A DNA stretch of 64,000 nt from Microvelia longipes (GCA_018340805.1 JACMZG010000008.1:21871930-21935929); one strand, 5' to 3'. Shown: positions 1-13,059, numbered from the stretch's first letter. Made by a program: numbers and translations. Notes: a model not told the origin generated them from the letters alone.

Positions 1-1650
1 GCCCGTTACGTGTGTTTAAACAGCATATACGGAACATGTTACTAGATCCTGTCCTTGATGTTTTTTTATAACGAGGGCGTAAAGAGTGTTTACATTAAAC
101 CTACACTGTATTGAAAAAATTCGTTTACCTTCTCGGAGTTAGTTATCAAAAGTCAAGCTAAACAACATTAAAAACGTTACACATCAGTTTGATTTAAAAA
201 AAAAAATCATTAAACATAATTTGATTGGCTTTTATTAAAGAAGAATTTATAAATAAACATACGTAATTTAATGACATAAAAAAAAGAAGATGAAGATTGA
301 ATTTTCATTTCTTACCTCTAAAGAAGATTGTTTTAAAGAATTCAGATGTGTTTATTAAAAAAGTAGAATGGTAAATGATAGTGAGGACTATGATTTGTTT
401 TTCGGAATGGTACAGTTAGTTAATAACGCGTTAGGTTTACGCGTACATCGCTAGGGACGCCGGTTACGAAGGTGTCTGCCAAAATTAGATCTCTCATTGA
501 CTACTTACAACTTAATAATTAAAAATTGTTATTTATTTATTTAATTTCCATTTGTTTTTCATTGCCACCTACCTCTGGAAAATATCATATCCTACATGAC
601 TTTGAAGTGTCTAGTGCAGCCAGTCAATAAATAAAATTGCTTAGTTGAAGAAAAATTCACTTCATCGCCTAGTTGCGTTATATACTTTTACTGCTTTTAT
701 TAGGAAAATAATATATTTTAATTTAACTAATACGTAAATTTGTAGGAAAGTATTATTACACGAAGCAGTATTTTCTGCTGTTTTGGGTAAAAATGTTTTT
801 GTTTTAAAACAAAGCCTGTAGTCTTCTGTTTACTAATTTCAAAACGGTGAAATTAGAAAAACGTCTGAAGAAAAAGTTTAAAAAAGGGTTTCAAAGTAAT
901 TTTCTGGCTTAGGTAAGAAAGCTTAACCTTTTTCCTTGCACCCATAGATGTTGCGCGAGATTAGGCTTTGAACACCTGACATTAACTTAATCTTTTCACT
1001 AAGTCTCACTTACGTGGATATCATGTTAACCCTAGCACTCTGGCCTTCCATTAATATCAGGCAAGTCAAACCCTAAATATTATTGATGAATTGTATCTTC
1101 TCTTGTTGAATTGTTCTCTTACTAACTGTATCTAGTTTCTCTTACTCTTACTAATAGTCTGTTAAGGCTTTTATCTTTCAGCGGTATTAATGAATTTAAT
1201 TCTTACGTTCTATCTCTTCACGTTCGTTGTCATAATTTGTAATTATTAACGAAATTAATTTTATTCAGCTGGGATTATTTTGGCATATTTATAATTCTTA
1301 AATGTTATTCAAGAAAAAACTCGTTTTAATTTTCTTTTTTTTGTAGAAATGATATTTCATTTGATAAGTTTGTTTAAAAACTTTTTTGTTAAAAAACATT
1401 TTATGTTGGTATCTTGTTCCAACATTTTATTTTTAGAATTAGGTTTTATTTTATTTTTTTTTAGAATAGATAGGTATTTTTTAAATGCATTGTTAAGCGA
1501 AAATATTTTTCTTGGTTGCTATAGATTTATTTAATACCAACCAAAAACAAAACTTTTTAATAAATTTGGTAGTAAAGAACAAAAGAACAAAATTTAGGTG
1601 AAATCTCTAATTCGTATTTCATTGATAAATAAACTTTTTGCTATGAATCT
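1..1650. other. AT-rich non-coding stretch, probable intron
   Basis: No open frame here resembles a known protein, and I could not recognise an upstream insulin-receptor exon. The stretch has A and T runs and no clear repeat. Because the exon at 2798 needs an upstream phase-2 donor, this is most simply intron sequence; that is inference. Confidence 0.5.
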
Positions 1651-1663
1651 TTGCCTGGGAGAG

Positions 1664-2233
1664 GAGTCACCCGTGGTGTAGTGGTTAAGGTACGCGGCCA
1701 ATACACAGAATGAATGAGCTTTAAACTTCCGAGTTTATTTAGTCATGAGTTCAATCCCAGCACGGGCCACTGGGATTTTTATGAGAAGGATAAAAATTCT
1801 GCGTACCACGTCCTTTAGGAGGGACGTAAAGCCGGTGTTCTCGAGCCTGTGCGTTGTCAGGTACTCGTTAAAGATCCCTTACCCTAAATGAAACTGGGTA
1901 TAGGCAAAATTTACCCTCATAGTAGATTCATTATAATGCTATAATGTGTCTGCCTTGTAGTTTAAAGTGTATGGAGGTTTGGTTTAACAGCGAGAGCACG
2001 TGTTCTTCCTAGATTTCACTAGACTATAAGAATCAGTAAAAGTATGATTGCTTGAAAAAAGCATGAGAGGAACCATAGAAATCCACGGCTCTTCTGTCTA
2101 GATTAGATGAAATATACCTACACTTGAAATTAAAGGAGTAGAACACTATCTTAGGGAGCTGGCAAAAAGCTCAACTACGTGGGCTACTTGCCTGGTAGTT
2201 ACTACCACTCCCCCCCCCCCATAATACTACTAC
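1664..2233 (+). mobile_element. tRNA-derived SINE with 13-bp target-site duplications
   Basis: The element is bounded by perfect 13-bp direct repeats TTGCCTGGGAGAG at 1651-1663 and 2234-2246, the mark of LINE-machinery insertion. Its head carries a polymerase III A-box-like block (GTGGTGTAGTGGTTAAGG, about 1674-1691) and a B-box-like block (GAGTTCAATCCCAGC, about 1746-1760). These are further apart than in a normal tRNA, so this is a tRNA-derived SINE and not a tRNA gene. The body after the head contains GGAGGGACGTAAAGCCGG, which resembles core segments of invertebrate SINEs, and the 3' part has a run of C. It sits in the putative intron before the insulin-receptor exon, in the same orientation. 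The boundaries are strong; the family name is unknown. Confidence 0.82.
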
Positions 2234-2246
2234 TTGCCTGGGAGAG

Positions 2247-2797
2247 AGGATCGTTTTGCTATTTAACTAACTTATAGATTAAACTATAATTTCGAAAGAA
2301 TTATTATGGACGGTTATCGAACAATTTATTAGGTTTCTCTGTGTTTTCTAAAATGAATTGTTTTACTTTCCATACAGTTAGGGAGAGTCTAAGAATTTAG
2401 TTATATTATGTAGGTTGCAGAAGCATAAGTAATTCATTTAAGTTTAGGGTCGTAGGCCCACATTGTAATTAAAATCTTCCTATACTCTTAGCTCGAAGTT
2501 ATTCTCGGGTTTCATGTTTCCTACTCCATCGGCATGTTTTTACTTTTACCATAGATATATAAGAAAAGTATTGTTTTTGCAAAAAAAACGGGATGTCACC
2601 TGAATTTTTTAACTTAAATTTCTCTAATTTCGTGACAAAAATCTATATTCGGCATGATGTTGACACTTAATTTTTCAATTTTAATTTATCAATCGAATTT
2701 GGCATAAATAATCCTTGAAATGAAACCATATATACCACACATCAAAGTGTTAAAAACATAGTATTTCTTTATTAATATATTAATTTATTTGTTTTAG
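2247..2797 (+). promoter_or_regulatory. Intron 3' end with splice acceptor at 2796-2797
   Basis: The sequence before 2798 ends in a T-rich tract followed by TTTTAG, a good splice acceptor. In the receptor reading frame a TAA lies at 2781-2783, so the coding exon cannot extend much further upstream. Codons from 2799 on read FTYLNRHCVTLEEC and continue the cysteine-rich region, so coding sequence clearly starts before the first ATG at 2847. The intron phase would be 2. The rest of the interval is featureless AT-rich DNA. Confidence 0.7.
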
Positions 2798-5700
2798 GTT
2801 TACTTATTTAAATCGGCACTGTGTCACATTAGAGGAATGCAAAAATATGCACAAGACGTTATCGCGACCTGGCAAGCACTCCAATCCTGATGATATGAAA
2901 CCTTGGTTTACGTGGAATGGAACGTGCATAAATTCCTGTCCAAGAGGCTTGGAGAGAGACGATAAACTTGGGTGTCGTAAGTGTAAAGGAGTGTGCAGGA
3001 AAGTCTGTGGCGGCATCACTGTGGACAGCATCCAAACTGCACAACTCCTCCAACGCTGTACTCATATCGCCGGCAACTTAGAGATTCAGATACAATCTGG
3101 AACTCCGGAACTTATTGGAGATGAACTTGAAAAAGGTCTGGGTCAGATTGAAGAAATAGAAGGTTCTCTTAAAGTCATCCGATCTTTCCCACTAGTAAAT
3201 CTTTACTTCTTTAAAAACCTCAGGGTTATAAAAGGCAAGGATCCCTCTAATGAAAATAATTTAAGTTCATTTCGAGTTCACGACAATCAAAATCTTCAAG
3301 AATTGTTTGACTGGAACCGCCCTGCTAAAAAGAACTTTACTATCGAAAATGGTCGTCTGTTTTTTCATTTTAACCCAAAACTATGTTTAAAATATGTGGA
3401 AGAAATGGCTCAAATAGCGAATATAACGAACATTACTGATTTAGAAGTGGATCAAACGTTTAATGAAAAAATGTTTGCTTGCAATGTGAAAGATATCCCA
3501 GTTCATGTAGGGGTTAAATCTGCCAACAGTTTTGTATTGGTTATAGGAAAATCAGATATTGTCAACGTGTCGAGCTCTGAACAAGATTGGGTCCGGGTTT
3601 TGGTATACTATAAAGAAGCTCCATCTCAGAATATAACTTCGCACTATGATGATAATGCGTGCCGGGATGACGGATGGAAGTTTAACGACGTGAAGACACC
3701 GTCGTCATACTTGGTAGACGACGGCGACGGAGCGACAACTGGTGATCTTTATCACTTGATAGCTCAATTGAAACCCTATACACAGTACGCTTATTACGTT
3801 AGGACTTATAGTTTTGGACGAGAAGTTGGATCCCCGATCCATTATGTGCGTACACTACCAACCAAACCATCTTCACCTGGAAACATCCTAGCTTATAGCA
3901 ATTCTAGCAACGAAATAATGCTTGGATGGTCTTCTCCTATAAACCCTAACGGAATGCTAAAACAATATATCATTCGTGGTATTCTGCTAGAGGATGATCA
4001 TTACTTACCTATGCACAGAAATTTCTGTCTAAACCCAATTCACAATTTCCACGAAGAGACTACTATACCTCCTGAGTTTATGACACTAATCAAAGGTAAA
4101 AAAGAAGAATGTTGTGATAAAGGAAAAGACTTAGATTCCAAACTTTTGTGTGATCAAAGTGCATTCGAAAAAGGAGGAAAAATATCTCCATTATTTTTGC
4201 ATGACTCACGATTGAAATCCTGTGAAAGATTTATGTATACTTTAATTAGTGATAGCGTTTTAAAACCTAAATTTTCATCTAAGTCTATTGAAAGGAGGTC
4301 CACTTCTGTGATAGATAGAAACCCATCCAACAATTTTGATGATTTTGATGGACTTGAAGATACAACTTATAACAGTGATGGGACTTTAAAAACCTTTACT
4401 ATTTCCGTTAATAATAAAACTAAATTTACAACTCTTAGTAAACTTTTGCATTACGGAAGGTATCTTATTGAGATTAAGGCTTGTAGAGAAAAGGTCCCTG
4501 AAGAGGAAAACAAATATTTTTTGGACTCTCAATGTAGCGATACTTCGTTTGTTACGTTTCGTACTCAAAAATCTCCGGGAGCTGATGTAATAGATCAAAA
4601 AAGTATCAAAATAAAAGTCTCCAACAAAACTGCTACAGTGACGTGGCGAAAGCCGAGTCTTTACAATGGTGTCATTCTTAATTATTATTTAGAGTATAAG
4701 CCTGTTGATAAAGATAACATCAGACCTAAAATTGAGTGCATTCCTGCACTTCCGAACTCAACCTCTAACACAGCTTCATTTTCTTTGCACAATCTTAATT
4801 TTGGCAACTATGCTGTTCGACTAAGGGTGGTATCTCTCGCTGGAGAGGGACCATTTTCTGGCTCGGAGTCTTTTTCTATTATTGATGATTCTAATTTAAG
4901 CTGGTTAGAGATACTTGCTGTGATAATGTTAGTTGCAGTTATAGCAGTACTTGTAGTTTTCGTTGGTGCTAAAGCCATCGTATTTTATTATCAGAAAAAA
5001 ATGAAGGGAAATAACATTCTTATAGAAACAATTAATCCAGAATATACTAGTGTAAATGGGTATGTTGAAGACGACTGGGAGTTATCCAGGGAAGATATAA
5101 TATTAGTTAAAGAAATAAAACAGGGTAATTTCGGTATGGTGTACGAAGGTCTCCTTCTGCCTGAGAATCGTAAAGTGGCTGTGAAAACTGTGAAAGAAAC
5201 TGCGTCTCCTAGAGACAATTCTGATTTTTTGAACGAAGCAAACATCATGAAAACATTTAGTAGTGCTCATCATGTTGTTAAATTATTAGGTGTGGTCTCT
5301 AAAGGAAATCCTGCTTTGGTTGTTATGGAACTAATGGTGTTGGGAGATTTAAAATCTTTTCTAAGGTTAAGTCGAGATTCACCGCAGTATCCTCCTCCTT
5401 CTCCTGCAAGATTGAATTTGATGGCCGCACAAATAGCTGATGGAATGGTTTACTTAGAAGCCTTGAAATTTGTCCACAGGGATCTGGCTGCTAGGAATTG
5501 CATGGTGTCAGAAGATCTAACTGTCAAAATTGGCGATTTTGGTATGACTAGAGATATCTATGATACTGATTACTATAGAAAAGGTAATAAAGGACTTCTT
5601 CCTATCAGATGGATGGCTCCTGAAAGTTTGAATGATGGTGTATTTACAAGTTGTTCTGATGTATGGAGCTACGGTGTTGTACTGTGGGAGATGGTAACAC

Positions 5701-6053
5701 TAGCCACACAACCTTACCAAGGTATGTCAAATGAAGAAGTTCTTACGTATGTTGTCTCTGGAAATAAATTAGATATTCCTATTTACTGCCCTCCACTTTT
5801 GAAAAAGCTCATGGTCAGCTGTTGGAAATGGAAATCTAAATTAAGGCCAACGTTTGTCAATATCATAAATATTTTGGAACCTACACTGAACAGTGAATTC
5901 CGTTCTATTTCCTACTATCATACTAAGGAAAGACAGAACACACACTATGCAGATGCTGATGATTCCAAGGATAGTGAAGTAACTTCTCTTCTCCTTTTGC
6001 CCAGTTCTTCATCTGTTGAATTTCACACATCTGTTACCTCTAATCCTGACTAG
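2798..6053 (+). CDS. InR: Insulin receptor tyrosine kinase, 3' terminal exon (partial gene)
   Basis: Receptor tyrosine kinase that binds insulin-like peptides at the cell surface and signals through IRS/PI3K. Residues are numbered from the internal Met at 2847; that Met is not the true start, because coding continues upstream to the acceptor at 2796-2797. Order: end of the furin-like Cys-rich region (1-55), L2 domain (about 60-200), FN3 domains with the insert region carrying Cys422-Cys423 (about 205-680), one transmembrane helix (687-711), juxtamembrane NPEY (730-733), kinase (about 745-1020) and a short tail. Catalytic Lys780, HRD Asp879, DFG Asp897 and activation-loop Tyr905/909/910 are all present. 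Odd points: about 3.25 kb of coding sequence in one exon; ERRS (482-485) where the family has a basic cleavage site, with no RXXR; Lys758 for the first Gly of GxGxxG. Signal peptide, L1 and the first half of the Cys-rich domain are not in the window. The long intact frame argues for a working gene. Confidence 0.95.
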
Positions 6054-6231
6054 TACTAGTTCGTCTTCAAGCTTATTATATCGTTAATGTATTATAATGT
6101 TGAATGTATTTTTAACTTTATTTTCCCATCTGATTTACATTTTTACTTGTCATATCTTTGTTTTAAGCTGTTCATAATACATATTTATATAGTTAGATTT
6201 TAAGTATTAGATGTAATTACATATTGTACCT

Positions 6232-6237
6232 AATAAA
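6232..6237 (+). promoter_or_regulatory. Possible polyadenylation signal of the insulin receptor
   Basis: AATAAA lies about 180 bases after the stop codon at 6051-6053. It is the first good signal downstream. Another AATAAA at 7246-7251 could serve a longer 3' UTR. In such AT-rich DNA the hexamer also occurs by chance. Confidence 0.45.
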
Positions 6238-9200
6238 CTTAATACTAATAAGCTATTTTAAGTATATTTTGTTCAACAAATTTAAACAAACAACTTTTTA
6301 TTTTTTACAGTAGAATGGATAACTTTTTTGGACCCCTTTTTTTTACTAATATTATTAAATGATAATTTGTTTCATTGTATCCCTCATTTTTAACAAGCTA
6401 TATTGACTATTTATTTATTGTTGATTGATTTCTAATTGCATTTTTCCTTTTAAGGCAAATCTATAATGGCATTTATTTATTCTTTTAAATGTATGTATAA
6501 AAGTATTTGAACTGATCTACTGAAAAAGTACAAAATAAGCTATTTACATAATATTATTTAATTTATGTGTTTTAATGAAGCTTCATACAAATTTGTAAGA
6601 GATAGCATTAATTTTATGTATTTTTTATCAGTCCTATTATTTTATAAACCTAGTTTACCGTTGAAAACAAATATCTTATAAAATGTACTTTAATTTTATT
6701 GTTTTTATTCCATATTTATTCCCTAAATGTGCATTTATATAATTATTTATATATATATAACTGTTTATGACTAACACTATTGTTTTTATTAATAGTTTTG
6801 TCTTAAAAGGGTAATAGTTTATGATTTAATTTGTGCTAAATTAGTTTATCATGCACTATCATAGATATGTCAAGTGAATAGATTGTGTATTTGTAACTGG
6901 TATTTTGAGTACACTAACTGTTAGATGAGTTTATGTTTAATTTTTATTTTAATAATGTATTCTCTTGAGGTGACTACTGGTTTTGGTTAATGGTACACTA
7001 AAAATTGGATTTTAATTCAATCATTACCTCTAGTTGAATCATTTGCTTGCTCGGAGATAGTGTCGAAACATACAATAATGTGCATATTATAAAATAGATG
7101 ATTTATGTTTTTTCATCTATAAAAATTATAAAACAAGATTTTTAAGTTTATATTTTTAAATTGAATATTAATTATTGTTTTAATATATTTTGATTTAAGA
7201 TAAATTTGTAACATTTACTAGCTAATAATATAACGAGTGGTCCTCAATAAAGTGCCTAGAGTAAGTTACCATCTTACTTTAATTGTTTATTTTATTCTTT
7301 TTCTATATTTTCATAGAGATAACAAAATGTAAAACCAAAAATTCAAACATTTTTGTGTTTTTGAATAATTTTAAAGAATAGAATTATTTTTTTAGCTTAA
7401 GTTTTTTTTATTAATTCTATTAACTTATAGATGTTTAGCTTATAATGCAGTTTAGGATTAAATTAATTTTTGGTTAATTTTAGATGTCACTTAATGTTAA
7501 GAATAATGTATGAAGTACATGCCATTCTCTTCTCACGGAAGTTAACTTAAAATATTTTCTTTCTATTGGGCTCTGTTGGCTCATAACAAACAAATAATAG
7601 AATCTGATTGGTTGCTTTTGTTTTGTTACGAGCTAGTTTGTGTTTTGTGATGTCACACTTCTGTGACATATTGTGTTGACTGTAATTGTTGGCCAACACT
7701 TATTTTGACTTTTTTCCACAGCAGTTTCTTAATTCTATGAAGATTTTTATACTTCATTAATCTTTAACACTATATCTGCCAATTAAAACAGATTAACATT
7801 AATATGCATAAATCTTAATTTAAAGACCACTAAAAAATATTTTATGAACTTTTTTTCCCTTTTGTCCTGTAAAAAAACTTGTTTTTTAAACTCTTTAAAA
7901 GTGGTGTTGAGCTATTAGAATAATCTCTCTACTACTCATTTAACTAATGATAGTCTGGCATGTGCTACAGTACAGAGTAATGTAATTAATAATCTGATGA
8001 GGGTCAGTCTTGTTTTCTTTTATAAATTAACTATAATTTATATTTGATGGTTTTAACTGGTAAACAAACCATCTCTAGCTTCTAGAACCTTTGCGGTTTT
8101 TATTTATCTACCTCATTACACATTTTATTTGACATTAACTAACACCTAATAAAATAATATTTAATCCAACGACTACCCTTCAAGTTAAAGACTTTTAAAT
8201 GATTTTGTTTTTTCTCACGTCAAATACCTTCTCTTCACAATGACATCTAAAAAGAATTATTGGTAATTATAACTTAAAAATAGACAGCTGTTGTAAATTT
8301 CTCACCTTGGCAGCACTGACTAGTGATAAGGCCATCATTTTCTAAAGAATTCAATACCTATAGAGGATTAGGACAAAATGTTAATTCAGTTAAATTTGTT
8401 CAATATTTAAGGGAAAATTTTATGTGTTTTAGTAAACTTGTTTTAATGTTCTTGAATTCATTTCAAAAGGAATAACTCTTCAATGTCATTTTCCATCAAT
8501 ATAAGTCAGTTTATATGTAAAATCCTATAGTAATGGATAGAATATTTGGACAATGATTTCTGGTGGGAACTCAAAAACCTCCCTATGAGGTAGTTTAGAG
8601 GTTACCTTTGTTTAACTGTCTATTTTGAAATAACTGCTGTCTGATTAAAGTCACTGGGTTGTTTTTCTTACCAGTCCTGCAATGTTCTTATTTTTGTGGA
8701 ATAAAAAAGAAATGAAAATATATTCTCTTTAGTGGCAGACACTTAGATATAGAACATGAAAGAAAACAATAAACAACCCTATAATTTTTAGTCCTAAAGC
8801 ATCCAAAGAGCCTCTTTTGCTGACACGACAGATATTTATTGCTTAGAACACTGGTTAAGTATTAAAACTCCTTCTATTTAATTATTTTTAGTTAAATGGC
8901 GAAATGGATATCTCACTTCTAATTTTATACCCTGAGGCTAAAGGTAAAAATGATTCTAAACAATTTATGAACAAGTTTGCTTTTCATTGCACCTTAGTTA
9001 TGTTAATATACTTAAACTTACAACTAAAATACAGATTAATCAATTCACACATTTTAACATTTTTAATACACATACATCAATTAATAACATTTTAGCTGAC
9101 TGGAATAAATTGACAAAAACTATTTCTAAACAGACCCCATATCAGTGAAACTTTAAAAAAACATTTGTAAACTTTTAGATTTTATCACTACAATATTGAA

Positions 9201-9288
9201 CAAAGCAACAAAATCTGTCATTCTTTAGATCATCATAGAAAAAAAAGACCAAAGCATCTTTGACCATGGACAACCAAATGCCGTAAAG
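6238..9288. other. AT-rich non-coding stretch after the receptor gene
   Basis: No credible coding region is visible. The first part may be 3' UTR. A small hairpin (TGTCAC...GTGACA) lies near 7650-7670. Open frames such as 8904-9095 have low-complexity composition and no recognisable domain. Confidence 0.6.
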
Positions 9289-9753
9289 TGGGGGTTCTCA
9301 AAATGTGGCACGCATAACACTGGTGGTACTTAAAAGGCTATTAGGTGTGACTCGCAAAAATATAATACCTGTTGAAAAATGTTTTGAAAAACAATAAGAA
9401 TTGACGGTAGTAATAATTTTTTTGTGAATTTTCAATATTTTTATTTTGAAAGAGAATATGTTGTACTTTACTTTTTAGTATTCATAACTATCATCGATTA
9501 AAAGTTTGCAATTACATTTTATTTATATTTTTTTAATTTTATGAAAAATCCAGAATAATTGATCCCCTTGATTTTTTTTCTTTTCTTGATCTGTTTTATC
9601 TGGTGGTATGGACAGTATATCAAGGCCATATTATATTTGTATATCAGGGGGGCTATTAGTCTCAGCTCCTCTTAATATATATGTATTATAAAACATTGTG
9701 GTACAGCACAATGTTATCATAGTATGTGGTGACAAAAAGTTTGATAACCCCTG
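9289..9753. mobile_element. Non-autonomous hAT-like element
   Basis: The left end reads GGGGGTTCTCAAAATGTGGCA and the reverse complement of the right end reads AGGGGTTATCAAACTTTTTG. These are imperfect terminal inverted repeats of the CAGGGGTTCTCAAAC type typical of hAT/Charlie elements. The flanks (ccgtaaag and tcttaaac) are a degenerate 8-bp match, consistent with an old hAT duplication. No transposase frame remains, so it is MITE-like and about 465 bp long. Confidence 0.65.
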
Positions 9754-9989
9754 TCTTAAACTCAGACAATAAAGAAGACTATAAACTTAAGCTACTGGGA
9801 ACTAGAAAGTGCAATCAATTCTTTAAATATTTATTCCTACATCATATCTAAAATATACCCTTGAACTTTTCAACTCGCTCTTGAACACTACATGAAAGAT
9901 TGATTAATCACAAAAATTTGGACAAAGTGGTAACAGAAGAAAATTTATACAAAATTGGTTTCCTATAAGAACATTTAGGTTAAGGATTG

Positions 9990-10650
9990 GTACATCATAC
10001 TCTGACATCTGCAAGCAGGAAAATGGAGTGCCTCAAGGAGTGGTGCTTAATTTAACCTTATTTCTTCTTATGCACAGTATTGTTCATGAAATATCGACTT
10101 GAATACTGAATCAGAACAATAGCAGCACCATTGCTTATGAAAGAAACTATGACAACTGCATGCATTCTAAAAGCAGCACCTGGAAATAATACACCATTTT
10201 AAGAAAATAAAAAAATACAAGAATGCTAAATTTATTTATATAGACGGAGCTAAAACTACGAACAGTTTAAAGATCGAAAACTCAGTTCAATTACTAACAT
10301 AAAACTAGAAGCTATATAAGTTGGACTAGACTATGCCACAACTAATTGAAAAAAGGACTTAATTATATTTACTGACTCATTCAGTGGTCTGCTAGCAATG
10401 AACAATATATACAGCCAGAACAACGTCATAATAGAAATTGGAGAAAATATAATGACAAAGAACTTAAATGTAAAGTTTTTCTGGGTACCTGGCCACTTGG
10501 GGATCCAGGGAAACAAGACAGCTGACATGCTTGATAAATCTGCTAATTTCAATGAACAATATGAACAACTTACTGAAACTATGGTGATCATAAATGACAT
10601 TAAAGCAACTTGTAGACAGAGACTAACCAGACATTGGCAACATATATAGG
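9990..10650 (+). pseudogene. LINE remnant: reverse transcriptase end and RNase H
   Basis: Around 10022 a frame reads NGVPQGVVLNLTLFLL, matching the conserved VPQGSVLGPTLF block of LINE reverse transcriptases. Further on, about 10230, IYIDGAKT resembles the first RNase H block, and 10398-10649 contains DSF-type sequence and WVPGHLGIQGNKTAD, the RNase H motif typical of the I/R1/Jockey side of LINEs. Frames are broken between the blocks and the rest of the element is missing. This is a 5'-truncated, decayed copy on the plus strand with no visible intact ends. Confidence 0.8.
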
Positions 10651-10669
10651 ATTCTTCAAATAAAAACAA

Positions 10670-13059
10670 TCTGAATTCAGTAAAACAATTATAGAGACTT
10701 TTTATAAATTCCTGCTTTTTCTACCTGTCATATATCTATTTAATTTTAAACACCCATTCTTCCTTTTCTTTTCTATTATTACCCGTCCTTTAATTAATAG
10801 TTTCTTAAACTACCTGTCTGTCAACTGTCCCAATTATTTATTTATTTTAACAAATTACAATAAGCGGCTGTTTAATGGCCGATTTTTACAGCTCCACAAT
10901 TAATATAAAAGAAAAACAGTTCATATCCAAAACTCCTTTATCTCTAAGTTGTTTTCCATGTTTAACTTATGTTTGTTATATTTGTTTCGTGGAGCTAATA
11001 ATGTTTAATTAAGTTTCACACTAAATAAATAAATGAAACATTTTTGTATGAGGCTACTTGACAAAATTTTTGTTATATTAATTTGTTTGTAGGGACACTG
11101 TCACTAAGAGAAAAAATACCTAGTACTAAATGCACTAGAAAAATTATATTTTGATGAGATTGGAGTCATGTTTTAATATGACTACTTTTGATACCTCACA
11201 TAAACTCTTATGATCTTGTTTTAACTCGATTTTGCTTACCCCCTAAGTATGTAATGTAACAATTCCATTCTTATAAACAACAATTCTCCAATTACCCATG
11301 TTTCTTCAAATGACTGCCCCAAAATGTACTAGAACCTAGCTAAATTTGGCCTATAAAATGTGTCCAGAGTTTGGATTTCTTCTATTAAAAACTGGATTTT
11401 TAAGCATAAGAGACTGGATTCATTATTACTATCTGTTAAGCTGTATTAATCTTAATCTGTACATAAATTCAAATTTTCATGACGTAAATGAAAGGAGAAA
11501 TTCAGAGAATACAAAATGCAGCTATCAGTACCCCTGTAAATATTTTTATTGATTCAATATTTACTAATGCTAATAATAAACAAGCAGGAGATATCGAACC
11601 TTACTTAATTAATTTGGCTGACTCTTAAATTAAAACTTTTTTTATTTTAACATTATAACTACATATTCCATGGAAAGACTGAATTATTTAAGTTTTACAT
11701 TAAGATCTGCTATAAATTTAGTTAAGATATATTTAGGCTTATAATTAAGATGTACAATAAGATTTAGTGTTAACAATAGTTGATATTGTTTCAGTGAATA
11801 TTCACCGAAAATTATGCTTGTTTTAGTTTCTTTCTATTTAAATTATTCTTTATATTTGAACTATAGTTAAATAAAAAATATTGTATGCATAAATAATAGA
11901 TTCTAAATTTGTCAATTGTAAACTCGTTCCAATAAGTTGAAATTTCTGTAAATTTGTCAACATTCTTACATCTTTCAAACTGTATACCTTATTTGCTATA
12001 ATATTGTTAATTTTAGCTATGATGGGCTATATTCATGAATTTATAATTATCTACAAATAATGTCCATAAGAATGATTATAATTGCACTTTCAGCTAATAT
12101 TTTCAAAGAAATAGATTAAGCGGGGAAGTAAATAAATAATCTGTTGCGCATGCAAGCAGCAACTAAAATATAAAAATAAAATAAAAGAACAATTTATATT
12201 TTGTGTTTTATTATTAACAATTAAATTGGAAGGTTACTTGTTAAACTTTTTAGAAAAGTCTTTCTCTCTGGGTTTGTTACATTCAAAGTTTCCATTCTTA
12301 AAATATGAAAATAAGTAATTTTAATTGTTTTAACTTATAATGAGAATATCAAATCTCACTGCCAAAAGGCTCAAGTATAATTTCAATTTGACTTTGAAAA
12401 ATTAAATTAATGTAAAATATATGTGAATAATAATTGTTGATAGTGTGATATAAAAATTTTAAGATCTTTTATTCTTCTTGAAAACAGAAAAGATGAGATC
12501 TTCAAGTGTGACAAGATGGCTAAAAATTAGGTGGTGTCAATTTTGATTCTATACACTAATAACACAATACTAAGCTGAGCCCTCCTCTGTGCTTAACATG
12601 AGTTGAAATAACAATGAATAATCTCAAACATTTGTTCTTTTGTTAGAGCCCAACCAAGCAGTTCAACAATTCGAGAAAAATATAAACACTTGCTTTGTGT
12701 ATAATCATGATTCAAAGTATTCCCAAAGTCAGTATAATCCATGGAGTATAGAACTTAAACAGCAACTCCATGTTTTGTGCTAATGATATTTATTTAATAG
12801 CGAGTTTTTAATTCAACTCTCAAAATGAATTAAATTGAATACATTATATCAAAATGTGAACTAAAAAAAGACCCATCAGATTGTATTATTCATTTTTAGA
12901 TACCAATCAGGATTTTTATATTATTGCATTTTAAACATTTCTTGATTAATTTTACAAATTAACATAAGGAAGTTTTAGTAAATTATCTACAGTACTATGT
13001 GTTGTCTCAGTTTAAATGTTCATATGATCATGTGGTTTCTGATTTAAGTTATCAAATTA
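10670..13059. other. AT-rich non-coding stretch
   Basis: No gene or clear mobile element recognised. The first few hundred bases may be the 3' tail of the LINE remnant. The open frame at 11346-11552 has no recognisable domain. Confidence 0.55.

Noticed and set aside
1349..1534. 61-residue Phe/Leu-rich frame
   Set aside because: AT-rich composition gives this by chance; no signal peptide logic or homologous motif, and it lies in a putative intron.
1664..1770. Functional tRNA gene
   Set aside because: A-like and B-like boxes are present but too far apart, no cloverleaf forms, and the 13-bp duplications show a SINE.
2804..5248. Minus-strand frames inside the insulin receptor exon
   Set aside because: Shadows of the real coding strand with no recognisable motifs.
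8904..9095. 63-residue frame
   Set aside because: No domain, random composition, no promoter or splice context.
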